From assembly GCF_000949255.1 (NCBI RefSeq), contig NZ_JXUW01000025.1, positions 1 to 48,684 of the forward strand: a stretch of DNA of 48,684 nucleotides, read 5' to 3'. Below, one piece after another: positions 17,210-27,181 of the stretch. Every line of letters starts with the position of its first letter. The stretch's first letter is position 1. Made by a program: the position numbers and the translations under genes. The notes below the pieces were generated by a model that saw only the letters and a program-made list of their open reading frames with translations, was not told where the DNA came from and made no database searches. Source of the stretch: Ferrimicrobium acidiphilum DSM 19497 (GTDB lineage Bacteria > Actinomycetota > Acidimicrobiia > Acidimicrobiales > Acidimicrobiaceae).

Positions 17210-18133
17210 ATGGGAGCTCGTATAACTGGCTTTGGAGCCGCGTTACCGGAACGCATCGTTACCAATGCCGATTTTGAACAATATCTAGATACTTCGGATG
17301 AATGGATAGCCTCGCGCACAGGGATACGGGAACGCCGCTTTGGTGGCACCACTACCTCACTCGCGGTCGAGGCGGGTCGTAACGCAATCGCCTCAGCAGG
17401 TTTGGCACCAGCGGACATCGACTTCGTGGTCCTTTCCACCACGACTCCTGACCAGACTGTGCCTGCGACCTCAGCTGAGGTCACCTACCAGTTGGGAACG
17501 AGCGGTGCTGGTATGGATATCAACGCGGCCTGTGCGGGCTATGTTTACGCCCTCGTCACCGCCCGCGGGTTGATAGAGATGGGCTTTCACAGGATTCTTG
17601 TTATCGGAGCCGATACCCTATCTAAAATCACCGATCAAAATGACCGTTCTACCGCCGTCCTCTTTGCCGATGGCGCCGGCGCGGTCGTCCTCGAGGCGAG
17701 TGATGACGACACCTTTCTCGGCTGGGATCTTGGAGTAGATGGATCGGCACGGCCCATCCTCTACTGCGATCACGGTGGCTACATGTATATGGAGGGCCAA
17801 GAGGTCTTTAAGCGAGCAGTCAGAGCGATGCTTGACTCAGCCCAACGCGCACTGAAACAGGCTGGCGTCAGCGGTGATGATGTCGCCTTGCTCGTTCCCC
17901 ATCAAGCAAACCTCCGTATTATCCAGGCTGCCAATGATCGCTTGGGCATCCCAATGGCGAGGACGGCCATCGTGCTCGACAAGACCGGCAATACCTCATC
18001 GGGTTCGATCCCTCTTGCGCTCGCTGATGCCGCCGCTGCTGGACGACTTTCACGAGGTGACCTGGTACTTTTCACTGGCTTTGGTGCCGGTATGACCTGG
18101 GCGAGCGCTCTCGTGCGCTGGGAACTGTCATGA
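17210..18133 (+). CDS. fabH: 3-oxoacyl-ACP synthase III
   Basis: Starts fatty-acid synthesis by condensing an acyl-CoA primer with malonyl-ACP. The 307-residue product has the Cys-His-Asn triad: Cys108 in INAACAGYVYAL, His231 in VPHQANLRI and Asn261 in TGNTSSGSIP. The N-terminal DTSDEWIASRTGIRERR and C-terminal FGAGMTWASALVRW are standard FabH. AAAGGAGAG precedes the ATG by about 6 nt. Its stop overlaps the fabG start by 4 bp (ATGA), so the two are coupled. Primer specificity (acetyl or branched-chain CoA) cannot be judged from sequence alone. Confidence 0.97.
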   Translation: MGARITGFGAALPERIVTNADFEQYLDTSDEWIASRTGIRERRFGGTTTSLAVEAGRNAIASAGLAPADIDFVVLSTTTPDQTVPATSAEVTYQLGTSGAGMDINAACAGYVYALVTARGLIEMGFHRILVIGADTLSKITDQNDRSTAVLFADGAGAVVLEASDDDTFLGWDLGVDGSARPILYCDHGGYMYMEGQEVFKRAVRAMLDSAQRALKQAGVSGDDVALLVPHQANLRIIQAANDRLGIPMARTAIVLDKTGNTSSGSIPLALADAAAAGRLSRGDLVLFTGFGAGMTWASALVRWELS

Positions 18134-18840
18134 GTCACGTCCTCGTCACAGGTGCAGCAACAGGAATCGGCCTCGCGAGTGCTCTACGGTTACTCCAGGA
18201 TGGACATCAGGTAACCGCAACCTACCACGGTACCCCGCTACCGCCTGAGTTGGTGGACTGCGCGAGTGTCTGTGTAGACATCACTGATCCAGCTTCAATA
18301 CATTCAGCCATCAAGGAGGCTGAATCAGTATCAGGTCCAGTAGAGGTCCTGGTGGCTAACGCTGGTCTGACCCGAGACACGCTCTTGGCTCGCATGGATG
18401 ACGAGCGCTTCGAGGAGATGCTGTCGACCAACCTCACCTCGGCATTTCGGTTAACCAAGGCGGTGCTCCCCTCGATGATGAGAGCTCGCCGCGGCCGACT
18501 TATATATATCTCGTCGATCGTAGGTTTTACAGGGAGTCCAGGACAGACAAACTACGCCGCATCCAAGGCTGGTTTAGTTGGATTCGCCCGCTCTGTCGCT
18601 CGCGAGCTTGGATCACGCAACATTACAGCCAACGTCATCCTGCCGGGGGCGATCGCAACCAAACTACTGACCGATGCGGGCGAGAGTCGGCTGGAGCAGA
18701 TCGAATCTCAAGTACCACTCGGAAGGGTTGGTCGCCCCGACGAGGTCGGGGCGGTAGTGCAATTTCTGGCCTCTGAAGGGGCCAGTTACATCAACGGTGC
18801 GCTGATCGCCGTTGATGGTGGGTTGGGAATGGGGTTGTAA
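18130..18840 (+). CDS. fabG: 3-oxoacyl-ACP reductase
   Basis: NADPH-dependent short-chain dehydrogenase that reduces 3-oxoacyl-ACP. The 236-residue product shows the cofactor motif TGAATGIG, the NAG motif (VANAGLTRD), catalytic Ser129 in YISSIVG, Tyr142 and Lys146 in YAASKAG, and the C-terminal dimer stretch INGALIAVDGGLGMGL. Start overlaps the fabH stop by 4 bp. Position inside the fab operon between fabH and acpP supports the FabG role over other SDR functions. Confidence 0.95.
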   Translation: MSHVLVTGAATGIGLASALRLLQDGHQVTATYHGTPLPPELVDCASVCVDITDPASIHSAIKEAESVSGPVEVLVANAGLTRDTLLARMDDERFEEMLSTNLTSAFRLTKAVLPSMMRARRGRLIYISSIVGFTGSPGQTNYAASKAGLVGFARSVARELGSRNITANVILPGAIATKLLTDAGESRLEQIESQVPLGRVGRPDEVGAVVQFLASEGASYINGALIAVDGGLGMGL

Positions 18841-18910
18841 ACCCTCGCCCACCTACACTTTGCCAGCAGTTGATGGCAAGGAGTAAACCATAAGAAAGGA
18901 AGATGACACA

Positions 18911-19153
18911 ATGGATCGACAAGAGGCATTTGAAAAGTTCACCGAGTGCACCGTCAAAGTCCTCGGCGTCAACAAGGAGCAGGTCGTAGAGTCAGCAAGT
19001 TTTGCTGATGATCTAGATGCCGACTCCCTTGACCTCGTAGAACTCATCATGGCCCTAGAGGATGAGTTCTCGGTAACGGTACCAGAGTCAGAACTCGAGG
19101 GTGTTGACACCGTTGGCAAGGCATTCGAGCTCGTCTACGGGAAGCTCGGATGA
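18911..19153 (+). CDS. acpP: Acyl carrier protein
   Basis: Carries the growing acyl chain on a phosphopantetheine arm. The 80-residue acidic protein has Ser39 in the attachment motif DADSLDLVEL and the usual four-helix length. AAGGAAG precedes the ATG by about 8 nt. Its last codon overlaps the fabF start (ATGA). The 70-bp gap from fabG may allow separate, stronger translation, expected for an abundant protein. Confidence 0.97.
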   Translation: MDRQEAFEKFTECTVKVLGVNKEQVVESASFADDLDADSLDLVELIMALEDEFSVTVPESELEGVDTVGKAFELVYGKLG

Positions 19154-20352
19154 GACTAAGCTACGGAGATAATCCTATCTTCGCCACCCATCGCGTAGCG
19201 GTGACCGGTCTTGGGGTTGTTTCTGGTTTGGGACTCAACCTCGAAAGCTTTTGGCAGGGGCTGCTAACGCCGCCCCCACCAGGCATACGGCGTGCTGAGG
19301 GTTTTGATCCCACTCAGTGGCTAAATGCCAAGGAGATACGACGCCATGACCGTTATAACCAGATGGGTGTCGCAGCAGCAGATATGGCATTAGCGGATGC
19401 GGGAAACCCAAGCTATCCCGCAGACCGGGTGGCCGTTTGGATGGGTACCGGAGTCGGCGGGCTCGAGAGCCTTGAAAATCAGGTTGTAATAGGTCATGAA
19501 CGAGGATACTCTCGTGTCTCCCCGTTCCTGGTGCCTCTGATGATGGCCAACTCTAACGCTGCCTCGATCTCGATGCGGTTTGGCTTCCAGGGTCCCTGTG
19601 AGACATCGGTCACCGCGTGCGCAGCCTCTAACCATGCAATCGCCAATGCTGCCCACCTCGTCGCCACGGGTAGGGTTGACATGGCAGTCACCGGTGGAGC
19701 AGAGGCGGCAATTACGAAGACCGCGTCGGCAGGTTTCGTCAATATGACCGCCACATCCAAGGTCGATATATCACGACCGTTCGATCGAAACCGTGATGGC
19801 TTCGTCATGGGAGAGGGTGCAGGAGTGGTTGTCCTCGAAGACTATGACAAGGCTGTCGCCCGAGGGGCCAGAATCTACGCGACTATCGATGGCATCGCCT
19901 CCACTGCCGATGCCTTCCACATCACGCAGCCGGCACCCGGGGGCGTAGGAGCCCACAGGGCTATGCTCATGGCGATCGAGGACGCAGGTATCACGGTGAA
20001 CGAGATCGCTCACATCAATGCCCACGGGACCTCGACACCGATGAATGACCTGGCTGAGGCTACCGCAATTCGCTCGCTCTTTGGCGACCTGAATCCACCG
20101 GTGACCTCAGTGAAAGGCGCTCTCGGACACGCACTAGGTGCAGCTGGGGGTCTCGAGGCGGTTGCGGTGGGGCTAACCTTCGCGCATCAGTTGATACCTC
20201 CGACGGCGAATACCATCGATCTAGATCCAGAGGTAGACATCGACGTCGTGCTAAAGGATCCGCGCCCTTTGTCCACAGGCCATATCCTCTCTAACTCCTT
20301 CGGGTTTGGTGGACACAACGCCTGTATCGTCTTTGGCCCCCCTCCATCGTAG
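19150..20352 (+). CDS. fabF: 3-oxoacyl-ACP synthase II
   Basis: Condensing enzyme that elongates acyl-ACP with malonyl-ACP. The 400-residue protein has Cys157 in SVTACAAS, His292 in NAHGTSTP and His327 in GALGHALGAAGG, the KAS I/II triad, with VTGLGVVSGLG at the N-terminus after a 14-residue lead-in. The start overlaps the acpP stop by 4 bp. It closes the operon; only one KAS I/II gene is present here, so it may carry out all elongation rounds unless another exists elsewhere. Confidence 0.96.
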   Translation: MRLSYGDNPIFATHRVAVTGLGVVSGLGLNLESFWQGLLTPPPPGIRRAEGFDPTQWLNAKEIRRHDRYNQMGVAAADMALADAGNPSYPADRVAVWMGTGVGGLESLENQVVIGHERGYSRVSPFLVPLMMANSNAASISMRFGFQGPCETSVTACAASNHAIANAAHLVATGRVDMAVTGGAEAAITKTASAGFVNMTATSKVDISRPFDRNRDGFVMGEGAGVVVLEDYDKAVARGARIYATIDGIASTADAFHITQPAPGGVGAHRAMLMAIEDAGITVNEIAHINAHGTSTPMNDLAEATAIRSLFGDLNPPVTSVKGALGHALGAAGGLEAVAVGLTFAHQLIPPTANTIDLDPEVDIDVVLKDPRPLSTGHILSNSFGFGGHNACIVFGPPPS

Positions 20353-20400
20353 GTTTAGTCGATCTCGGACACCCTTTCAGAGTAGGTAACCAATGGCGGG

Positions 20401-20406
20401 TAGGCT
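20401..20406 (+). promoter_or_regulatory. Leaderless-type -10 box of the ABC1 kinase gene
   Basis: TAGGCT ends 6 nt before the ATG at 20413, the spacing of a leaderless transcript; there is no ribosome binding site before that ATG. Confidence 0.55.
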
Positions 20407-20412
20407 GGACTC

Positions 20413-22041
20413 ATGCCTACAGACAATGCTGCTACGCCGGAGCACACCCAAGCCCGAGAGTGTGCCGACTTTAAGGTTGGCTCATTTTCGAATGCGCAGC
20501 CGTGGGTGGTGGAACCCGATCGCCTTGAGTGGTTGAGTGCTACGACCCAGCTGCGCACTCGTACTCGGGCTCAGGTCCCGGTTCTGCTCCGACGCCGGCG
20601 AATTCCGCCTGCGCGCCGAGTCATTGGGACAGGGATATCGCTTGGTATCGCGCTACTGGGCTGGCGCCTGCTTGATCGCCGTCGTGGAAAACTCATCTCT
20701 CGCAAGGGACTGTCTCGCAGACTGCGTCGATCATTTGAACATCTCGGACCTACCTACATCAAATTGGGCCAGATCATCTCCTCCGGCGAAGGGATCTTCC
20801 CGGAGGAGCTCGTCGACGAGTTCAGACTGCTCCGCGATAGCGTGCCTTCAGAGGACTTTTCTGTCGTACAAAGGACCATCGAGGCCGATCTTGGCGGCCC
20901 ACTTGAGAACTTCTTCGCGACCTTCAATAAGCGACCAGTCGCTGCTGCGTCGATAGCACAGGTCTATTTTGCAACCCTATTGACTGGAGAGCCGGTAGCG
21001 GTGAAGGTGCAACGTTCACAAGTAGCAGAACTGGTGCGACGTGATCTGGCGGCGATGAGTTGGATCACTCCCCATCTCATCGGGAGAATTCCTGTAGCGG
21101 CACTTGCCAATCCACCAGCACTCGTCGAACTCTTTGCCGAGACTATCGTCGAGGAACTCGATTTTCGACTCGAGGCTGCGAATATGCTCGACATCGCAGG
21201 TGTCCTCGCCGCGACCGATCAGCGCAGCATCATCGTTCCAAGACCGCATCCAAACCTAGTTACCCGACGGGTGCTCGTCATGGAACGACTCACCGGCTTC
21301 AAATGGGATGATGCGCTCGGGATGCATAATGCGGGGATTGACACCAGCACGGTAGTGAGAGCTGCTCTCGTATCTTTCCTGGAAGGGGCGATGCTCCATG
21401 GCGTCTTTCATGGAGACCTGCATGGTGGCAACCTGCTTGTCGGCGACGATGGTAAGGTGATTTTGCTCGACTACGGCATAACTGGAAGACTCTCGGAGAC
21501 AAAGCGCCTTGGTTTTCTTAAACTGCTCATGGGTGGGTCGATGAATGACCTACCTGCGCAGATCCAGGCACTTATCGACCTTGGCGCCCTACCCACCGAT
21601 ACCGACATCCGAGCCGTGATCGATGACCTTGGCTTAGAGGAACCCTCCAAGGACCCCACCCAGATGCGACCAGAGGAGATGATTGCCGAGATACAAGAGC
21701 TCACTAAGGCACTCCTAGGCTACGGTGCGCGACTACCTAAAGAGCTCATGCTCTTTGTTAAGAACATGATATTCGTCGATGCATCACTGGCAACACTCGC
21801 TCCAGAGATCGATCTCTTCGCTGAGATCACCTATCTCGCCTCCTATTTTATGACCCGATACGGCGCACAGATCTCAGCCGATATTGGCATGGAGGTCTCG
21901 CCAAATGCCATAGACCTCGGTGGTCTCAAGGCAACTCTTGGCGTTGACACCGAACTCGACCACCTAAGTTATCGAGAACTCAAAGAACGACGCGAACTCA
22001 TCCGAAAACGCATGGAGCAAGCTAACCGCCGCGACTCATAG
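20413..22041 (+). CDS. ABC1/UbiB (AarF) family atypical kinase
   Basis: A 542-residue member of the ABC1/UbiB atypical kinase family, associated with quinone and lipid metabolism in characterised organisms. Family marks are Lys117 in the KxGQ motif (YIKLGQIISSGEGIFPEEL), the Ala-rich loop AAASIAQVY, Lys198 in VAVKVQ, the catalytic loop FHGDLHGGNLL (Asp335, Asn340) and LLDYGITG (Asp353). A hydrophobic stretch near residues 71-87 (IGTGISLGIALLGW) could be a membrane segment at the N-terminus, and the C-terminal end lacks the membrane pair of E. coli UbiB. It begins a new unit after fabF and converges with gnd, 6 bp apart. The exact role is unknown; a quinone or lipid link is the family-based guess. 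Confidence 0.92.
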   Translation: MPTDNAATPEHTQARECADFKVGSFSNAQPWVVEPDRLEWLSATTQLRTRTRAQVPVLLRRRRIPPARRVIGTGISLGIALLGWRLLDRRRGKLISRKGLSRRLRRSFEHLGPTYIKLGQIISSGEGIFPEELVDEFRLLRDSVPSEDFSVVQRTIEADLGGPLENFFATFNKRPVAAASIAQVYFATLLTGEPVAVKVQRSQVAELVRRDLAAMSWITPHLIGRIPVAALANPPALVELFAETIVEELDFRLEAANMLDIAGVLAATDQRSIIVPRPHPNLVTRRVLVMERLTGFKWDDALGMHNAGIDTSTVVRAALVSFLEGAMLHGVFHGDLHGGNLLVGDDGKVILLDYGITGRLSETKRLGFLKLLMGGSMNDLPAQIQALIDLGALPTDTDIRAVIDDLGLEEPSKDPTQMRPEEMIAEIQELTKALLGYGARLPKELMLFVKNMIFVDASLATLAPEIDLFAEITYLASYFMTRYGAQISADIGMEVSPNAIDLGGLKATLGVDTELDHLSYRELKERRELIRKRMEQANRRDS

Positions 22042-22047
22042 ATCCAG

Positions 22048-23061
22048 TTAGCTACCGGGGAGCTCATCGTGGCCCCCGAACTCCTTGCGCAGGGCAGATA
22101 GAACCCTGTCGGAGAACGCAGCATGACCTTGTGATGAGAAGCGTGCGAACAGAGAGGAGGCGATGGTGGGCGCAGGGATGCCCTCATCGATGGCGGCATT
22201 GACGGTCCATCGTCCCTCGCCCGAGTCCGACACTCTACCCTGAAAGCTGTCGAGCGTTGGATCACGACGCAAAGCGTCTGCCGCGAGGTCGAGTAACCAA
22301 GAGGCGACAACGCTACCGCGCCGCCACAGCTCGGCCACCTCCGCAACAGGGATATCGTACTGATAGGCGGTCGGGTCGTGAAGTGGTGCGACCTCAGCGC
22401 TGGCATCCTGGGCTCGACTCCCGATATCGGCTCCCTCTAAAATGGCAAGCCCTTCGGCCAAAGAGGCCATCATTCCGTACTCAATACCGTTATGAACCAT
22501 CTTTACGAAGTGCCCGGCACCGTGATCGCCACAGTAAAGATAGCCAAGCTCAGCCTGACGTATGGAACTCGTGGAGTCGGTTCGTGGAGCAGACTCGACA
22601 CCTGGTGCAAGGGCAGCAAAAATCTTCTCGAGTCGATCAAAAATATCTCTCTCACCGCCGACCATGAGACAGTATCCACGCTCACGTCCCCATACTCCTC
22701 CACTGGTGCCGGCATCGAGATGATGAATGCCGCGTGTCGCCAGTGTCGCAGCGTGGGTTTGGTCGTCTCGATAGAAGCCGTTGCCACCGTCGATAACGAC
22801 ATCGTCACGATCCAAAACTTCGGCTAGCTCGTCCAGGACCTTCTCGGTAACTCCAGCAGGAACCATCAACCAGACCGCCCTCGGTGCTGCCAGTCCCTTC
22901 ACGAAGTCGGCTAGCGAACTCGCACAAGTCAAGCCCTCTTTCTCTGCCGCACTTCGTGCACTAGATGAAGCGTCATATCCAAGTACATCTATGTCTCGTC
23001 CCTGCAGTCGAAGACCCATGTTCATTCCCATACGTCCCAACCCAATGATTCCTAACTGCAC
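22048..23061 (-). CDS. gnd: 6-phosphogluconate dehydrogenase (decarboxylating), short form
   Basis: Converts 6-phosphogluconate to ribulose 5-phosphate with reduction of NAD(P). The 337-residue product is the short GntZ/YqeC-type form rather than the ~470-residue form. Seen are the Rossmann motif GIIGLGRMGMNMG, VIDGGNGFYRDD, the substrate segment DAGTSGGVWG, and HFVKMVHNGIEYGMM with the catalytic Lys and Asn. GTG at 23061 is preceded by AGGAGG 5 nt upstream. The short form usually prefers NAD (family knowledge). It stands alone, with about 170 bp to the upstream CoA-transferase gene. Confidence 0.93.
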   Translation of the reverse strand: MQLGIIGLGRMGMNMGLRLQGRDIDVLGYDASSSARSAAEKEGLTCASSLADFVKGLAAPRAVWLMVPAGVTEKVLDELAEVLDRDDVVIDGGNGFYRDDQTHAATLATRGIHHLDAGTSGGVWGRERGYCLMVGGERDIFDRLEKIFAALAPGVESAPRTDSTSSIRQAELGYLYCGDHGAGHFVKMVHNGIEYGMMASLAEGLAILEGADIGSRAQDASAEVAPLHDPTAYQYDIPVAEVAELWRRGSVVASWLLDLAADALRRDPTLDSFQGRVSDSGEGRWTVNAAIDEGIPAPTIASSLFARFSSQGHAAFSDRVLSALRKEFGGHDELPGS

Positions 23062-23230
23062 TGTATCCTCCTCAATCGCGATCAGCTCAGCTTAGCTGCG
23101 TGGCCCGACGTGCAACAGCCTGGCGGCTCTGGAGCAAACTCCGCACGCACAGTCCCGGCACAGATAGCCGATGAAGCGAACGCTCCTGAGGCCGAGGAGG
23201 CCGCTCATGGATCTGACTAATAGACCTCGA

Positions 23231-24430
23231 TCACGGCTTCAGCGGTACAGCCACCTGGTCATCGAGTAACCAACTTCGAATCGAGCCACCATCGGCACCC
23301 AAGTCCGGCGGAGGAAGACGGTAGCTCGGTGGAGTCTCAGAGAAGGTGATCGGGTTGCGAATCATCTCGAGTTGGTCCTCTCCATTCCCTAGGATCACCG
23401 TTGGCTCGAGCCCAACCCTGCGAGCCAGGTCAATCCCCTCGGCGACCGTGGCGATAGGAGCACACGGAACCCCAGCAGCCATCAACAGAGAAAACCAGTC
23501 GTCGGATGTCTTGGTTGACAGTCGCTCCTGTAGCAATGGACCAAGGATAGCTCGATTGGCTGTACGTCGTTCGTTAACGCAAAATCTCTCGTCATCGGCG
23601 AGCTCCGGGGCGCCAATGGCCCTGGTAAGAGAGCGAAACTGCCCATCGTTGGCTGCGATCACGATCAGCTCGCCGTCGCTTGTGAAAAATGGGTCATAGG
23701 GGTAGAGACTTGGGTGGGCGTTACCCATTCGGAACGGAACCACTCCACCCATAGTTACGGCAGCGGTGTGGTTGACGAGACCAGATAGTGCCGACGTCAG
23801 CAGGCTCACCTCTACATGCTGTCCTTCACCCGATGTCGTCCTCTCGTGCAAGGCAGCGAGGATTCCCATTATGAGATGCAAACCCGCAACTATATCGAAC
23901 ACAGAGATCCCGGCTCGATAGGCTGGCCCATCCGCCTCGCCCGTCAGGCTCATGAGGCCAGACATCGCCTGGATCATGAGATCATACCCCATCATCTCCG
24001 AACCAGGAGGCTTAGTTCCAAACCCAGAGATTGAAGCGTAGATGAGCCGCTGATTCTGGCTCCGCAAGGACTCATAGTCAAGCCCAAATCGAGCTATCTG
24101 CCCCGGCTTGAAGTTCTCAACCAAGATGTCGGCACGCTCTGCAAGTCGACGGGCCACAAGCTGATCATCAGGGTCGCGAAGGTCTAAGACAATAGAGCGC
24201 TTGTTCCTGTTGATCCCCAAGTAGTATGTCGAAACATCACCACGGACTGGAGGTTTCCACGTCCGAGTGTCATCGCCTGCTGGACTTTCGACCTTGATCA
24301 CTGTGGCACCAAGATCACCTAGAAGCATGGTGGCATATGGCCCGGCCAGGATGCGAGAAAAGTCAGCCACTATCAGACCCTCTAACGGGCCACGATCATG
24401 AGTATCGCGATCACCACTCGTGGAGTCCAT
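23231..24430 (-). CDS. Class III CoA-transferase (CaiB/BaiF family)
   Basis: Moves CoA between carboxylic acids through an aspartyl-CoA intermediate. The 399-residue product begins EGLIVADFSRILAGPYATM and GATVIKVE, contains NRNKRSIVLDL, and has the likely nucleophile Asp179 in YRAGISVFDIVAGL, the position of the active Asp in formyl-CoA transferase. The ATG at 24430 follows AGGAAGGA at 8 nt. Substrate cannot be deduced: family members act on formate, carnitine, benzylsuccinate, itaconate, methylacyl and others. No acyl-CoA synthetase or dehydrogenase gene is adjacent to help. Confidence 0.93.
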   Translation of the reverse strand: MDSTSGDRDTHDRGPLEGLIVADFSRILAGPYATMLLGDLGATVIKVESPAGDDTRTWKPPVRGDVSTYYLGINRNKRSIVLDLRDPDDQLVARRLAERADILVENFKPGQIARFGLDYESLRSQNQRLIYASISGFGTKPPGSEMMGYDLMIQAMSGLMSLTGEADGPAYRAGISVFDIVAGLHLIMGILAALHERTTSGEGQHVEVSLLTSALSGLVNHTAAVTMGGVVPFRMGNAHPSLYPYDPFFTSDGELIVIAANDGQFRSLTRAIGAPELADDERFCVNERRTANRAILGPLLQERLSTKTSDDWFSLLMAAGVPCAPIATVAEGIDLARRVGLEPTVILGNGEDQLEMIRNPITFSETPPSYRLPPPDLGADGGSIRSWLLDDQVAVPLKP

Positions 24431-24646
24431 GCAAGCATCCTTCCTAATGTGCCAACTCTTCGTATCCTAGTGGTCTGGTCTTTTATGCTGGCCAGCGCGC
24501 CGAGTTCGCCAATCTAGCACCAACCTGTGAAGGATAGTAGAACGCCAATGAACGATAGCGATATCGACCCACTATCGCTTTGTGCATACTCAAAAGCCTC
24601 TATGGCATGTCATATCCAGAGTTGCCTTCTTCGTAGATTCCGATTA

Positions 24647-25021
24647 CTATCCCAGTTTTTGACTCCGGCGAATGCTATGTCGCAGCTGTACTACTCGCGC
24701 CAGCCCAAGAAGAAAGACGAACAGACCGCCGAGAATAACGCCAAAGAGGATAGCGACTCCAACCGGCATCCTTGCACTCGCGGCCGGAAAATGAATCACA
24801 ACGGAGGCCAGGTTCTGCAGAATGAAGATAAGAATCGCGATCAAAACCACCAGACCGAAGACCGATCCCAACCAGACCCGTGATGTTCTCGTCGATTGAG
24901 CACGCGCGACTAATGGAACCTTGCTCGCCTCCGTGGATTGAGCGCCCTCTGCATCCCCCTTAAGCTGCTCGCGACCTACTCCATCCGACTCCGGCACCTG
25001 TGCATCGTGTTCTTGCTCCAT
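24647..25021 (-). CDS. LapA-domain (DUF1049) inner-membrane protein
   Basis: A 124-residue membrane protein with a hydrophilic N-terminal ~45 residues, a first membrane helix about 49-69 (VWLGSVFGLVVLIAILIFIL), the signature QNLASVVIHFPA, a second helix about 85-110, and a basic C-terminus (RHSIRRSQ). This is the LapA layout; the E. coli homologue works with LapB in envelope control, but the role in actinobacteria is unknown. It is downstream of trpA on the same strand but has its own TAGGCT box 7 nt before the ATG, so it is probably a separate leaderless transcript. Confidence 0.85.
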   Translation of the reverse strand: MEQEHDAQVPESDGVGREQLKGDAEGAQSTEASKVPLVARAQSTRTSRVWLGSVFGLVVLIAILIFILQNLASVVIHFPAASARMPVGVAILFGVILGGLFVFLLGLARVVQLRHSIRRSQKLG

Positions 25022-25028
25022 GGAGTGG

Positions 25029-25034
25029 AGCCTA
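25029..25034 (-). promoter_or_regulatory. Leaderless-type -10 box of the LapA-like gene
   Basis: TAGGCT on the minus strand, 7 nt before the ATG at 25021. No ribosome binding site is seen there. Confidence 0.55.
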
Positions 25035-25182
25035 CTATCGATGGCTCAGAGAGGTCACCCTCGCTCGATGGTATCGGCGTTAAACGATCCTGCCAGACTC
25101 CCTTTGGCTATTGAAGTCGCTCAACAGTGGCAAAAAGCGATACAGGTCGTGCGTTACCTTAGGTTATCTAAGCCGGACAGCG

Positions 25183-25971
25183 CTATCGGGCTTGGTCGAG
25201 GGAGGAACGAATCTCTGAAACAAAGCTGGCCAGCTCGGTCGGTGACTGGCCCTCTAGGACTCGTCGGAGCAGGGCTGATCCGACCACCACACCATCTGCA
25301 CCCGCCTCGACCACCGCTGCCGCCTGAGCTCCACTGGATATCCCGATACCGATGAGCACCGGAAGTGAGGTACGAGGCCGGATTCGAGCAGCTATCGCGG
25401 TCGCAGTCTCAGCTAGCTCAGCTCGCTCACCAGTGACACCCATCAACCCGACTCCATAGACGAAGCCCTCGGCGACCGCCACTATCGCGTCCAAGCGCTC
25501 GAGCGAGGTCGCTGGCGAGACCAGTTGCACGGTCTCGAGCTGGGCCTTGCCAGCAGCAGTTCGCCACTCGCCCACCTCCTCGATAGGCAAGTCCGGGATG
25601 ATCACACCATCAACACCGGATCGGCGTAGCTCCGTAACGGCACGTTCGATGCCCATGTGATGGAAGAGGTTGTAGTAGGTCATAACGACAACTGGGACCG
25701 AAAACGAACGTGAACGCAGCTCGCTCAACACCGAGAGAGGAGTCACTCCACGAGCCAATGAGAGTTCGCCAGCACGTTGGATTACCGGACCGTCCATACT
25801 CGGGTCAGAGAAGGGAATTCCGATCTCGACCGCATCAGCTCCACACTCGACCACCAGGTCCACCAAGGAGAGCCAATCCGGATCGACGCCAGCCATCACA
25901 TAGGGGACGAGGAGGCGACGACCCTGTGCTCTCAAGTTCTGTAGAACGGTCTCAAGCACCACGCCCTCCAT
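25183..25971 (-). CDS. trpA: Tryptophan synthase alpha subunit
   Basis: Cleaves indole-3-glycerol phosphate to indole, which passes to TrpB. Catalytic Glu and Asp are seen in [18 protein letters not shown] and [11 protein letters not shown]; the phosphate site [13 protein letters not shown] and VGSALLRR are typical. The loop reads [11 protein letters not shown], like other actinobacterial TrpA. About 262 residues. Start choice is open: ATG 25971 (used here), TTG 25983, or a GTG nearer the trpB stop; in all cases it overlaps the end of trpB, so translation is coupled. Last gene of the trpCFBA run. Confidence 0.96.
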   Translation of the reverse strand: MEGVVLETVLQNLRAQGRRLLVPYVMAGVDPDWLSLVDLVVECGADAVEIGIPFSDPSMDGPVIQRAGELSLARGVTPLSVLSELRSRSFSVPVVVMTYYNLFHHMGIERAVTELRRSGVDGVIIPDLPIEEVGEWRTAAGKAQLETVQLVSPATSLERLDAIVAVAEGFVYGVGLMGVTGERAELAETATAIAARIRPRTSLPVLIGIGISSGAQAAAVVEAGADGVVVGSALLRRVLEGQSPTELASFVSEIRSSLDQAR

Positions 25972-27136
25972 CGAGAAATCCAAGTCGTTCCGCTATCGTC
26001 TCTGCATCTTTGTCTCCACGCCCAGAGAGAGTGAGTACAATCGAGGTTCCCTCAAGCTCTGGCTTGTGCGCCAGCAACCAGGCGATCGCATGGGCTGACT
26101 CAAGCGCACAAATGATCCCTTCAGTCCGAGCAAGCAGCTGCACCGCCTCCACAACCTGGTCATCACCGACCTGATCGTAACGTGCTCGGCCGATCGCGCT
26201 CAGGTGGGCGTGTTCGGGTCCAACACCCGGATAGTCCAGTCCCGCTGAGATCGATGAGGCCTCGTTCACCTGACCAAACTCGTCCTGTAGAAAGAATGAC
26301 TGCATCCCGTGGACGATACCACCGATCCCACGCCCGATGGCAGCACCACCCTCCGGCTCGACACCTACCAGGCGTGCAGGGGTGTCGACAAAACCGGCGA
26401 AGGTTCCAGCCGCGTTCGACCCTCCCCCAACGCAGGCGACGACCCAATCCGGAGTTGTGCCGGTCGCCGCTAAATACTGCTCTCGAGCCTCATCTCCAAT
26501 TACGCGCTGAAACTCACGCACCATCCACGGATATGGATGGGGTCCCATGACGCTCCCAATGCAGTAGTGGGTATCGTCAAGGGCTGCGACCCAGCTACGC
26601 ATAGCCTCATTCACCGCGTCCTTGAGCGTCCGCGAGCCCGAAGTGACCGTCTCTACTTCTGCCCCGAGCAGCCTCATCCTAAAGACATTCAACGACTGCC
26701 GAGCAATATCGACCTCGCCCATATATACCTTCGCATCGAGACCGAGCAACGCCGCGGCAGTCGCTGTTGCCACACCGTGCTGTCCAGCGCCGGTCTCGGC
26801 TATCAATCGCGTCTTGCCCATACGACGTGCTAGCAGGGCCTGGCCAATGACGTTGTTGATCTTATGCGATCCGGTATGAGCTAGATCCTCACGCTTCAAC
26901 CAGACCTCGGCACCCAGGTGTTCAGAGAGTCGTTCAGCCAAGTAGAGGAGGGTGGGCCTGCCGGCGTAGTTCGCTAACGTCGATGCATACTCCTCGCGAA
27001 ACCCGGGATCACTCCAGGCTTCACGGAACGCAGACTCAAGTTCGAGTACTGCGGGCATTAGCGACTCTGGAACGAATCTGCCTCCGAACTCGCCAAACCT
27101 CCCGGTGGCATCCGGGGTGCCCATCATGCTCGTCAT
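25952..27136 (-). CDS. trpB: Tryptophan synthase beta subunit
   Basis: PLP enzyme that joins indole and serine to give tryptophan. The 394-residue product begins [18 protein letters not shown], binds PLP through the Lys in HTGSHKINN (about residue 92), and has the phosphate loop [11 protein letters not shown] and [11 protein letters not shown] 27136 is favoured since AAGGAG lies 7 nt upstream; GTG directly before it is the alternative. This is the standard TrpB1 form, not TrpB2. Gap to trpF is 45 bp; it overlaps trpA. Confidence 0.97.
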   Translation of the reverse strand: MTSMMGTPDATGRFGEFGGRFVPESLMPAVLELESAFREAWSDPGFREEYASTLANYAGRPTLLYLAERLSEHLGAEVWLKREDLAHTGSHKINNVIGQALLARRMGKTRLIAETGAGQHGVATATAAALLGLDAKVYMGEVDIARQSLNVFRMRLLGAEVETVTSGSRTLKDAVNEAMRSWVAALDDTHYCIGSVMGPHPYPWMVREFQRVIGDEAREQYLAATGTTPDWVVACVGGGSNAAGTFAGFVDTPARLVGVEPEGGAAIGRGIGGIVHGMQSFFLQDEFGQVNEASSISAGLDYPGVGPEHAHLSAIGRARYDQVGDDQVVEAVQLLARTEGIICALESAHAIAWLLAHKPELEGTSIVLTLSGRGDKDAETIAERLGFLDGGRGA

Positions 27137-27181
27137 CACCTATCTCCTTCGTGTTCGCATACAACCATGCAGTCGGGCTAG

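Noticed and set aside
24527-24883. Plus-strand frame of 118 codons
   Set aside because: It is mostly antisense to the LapA-like gene, which has clear membrane helices and a family signature; the antisense product is highly hydrophilic and has no motif.
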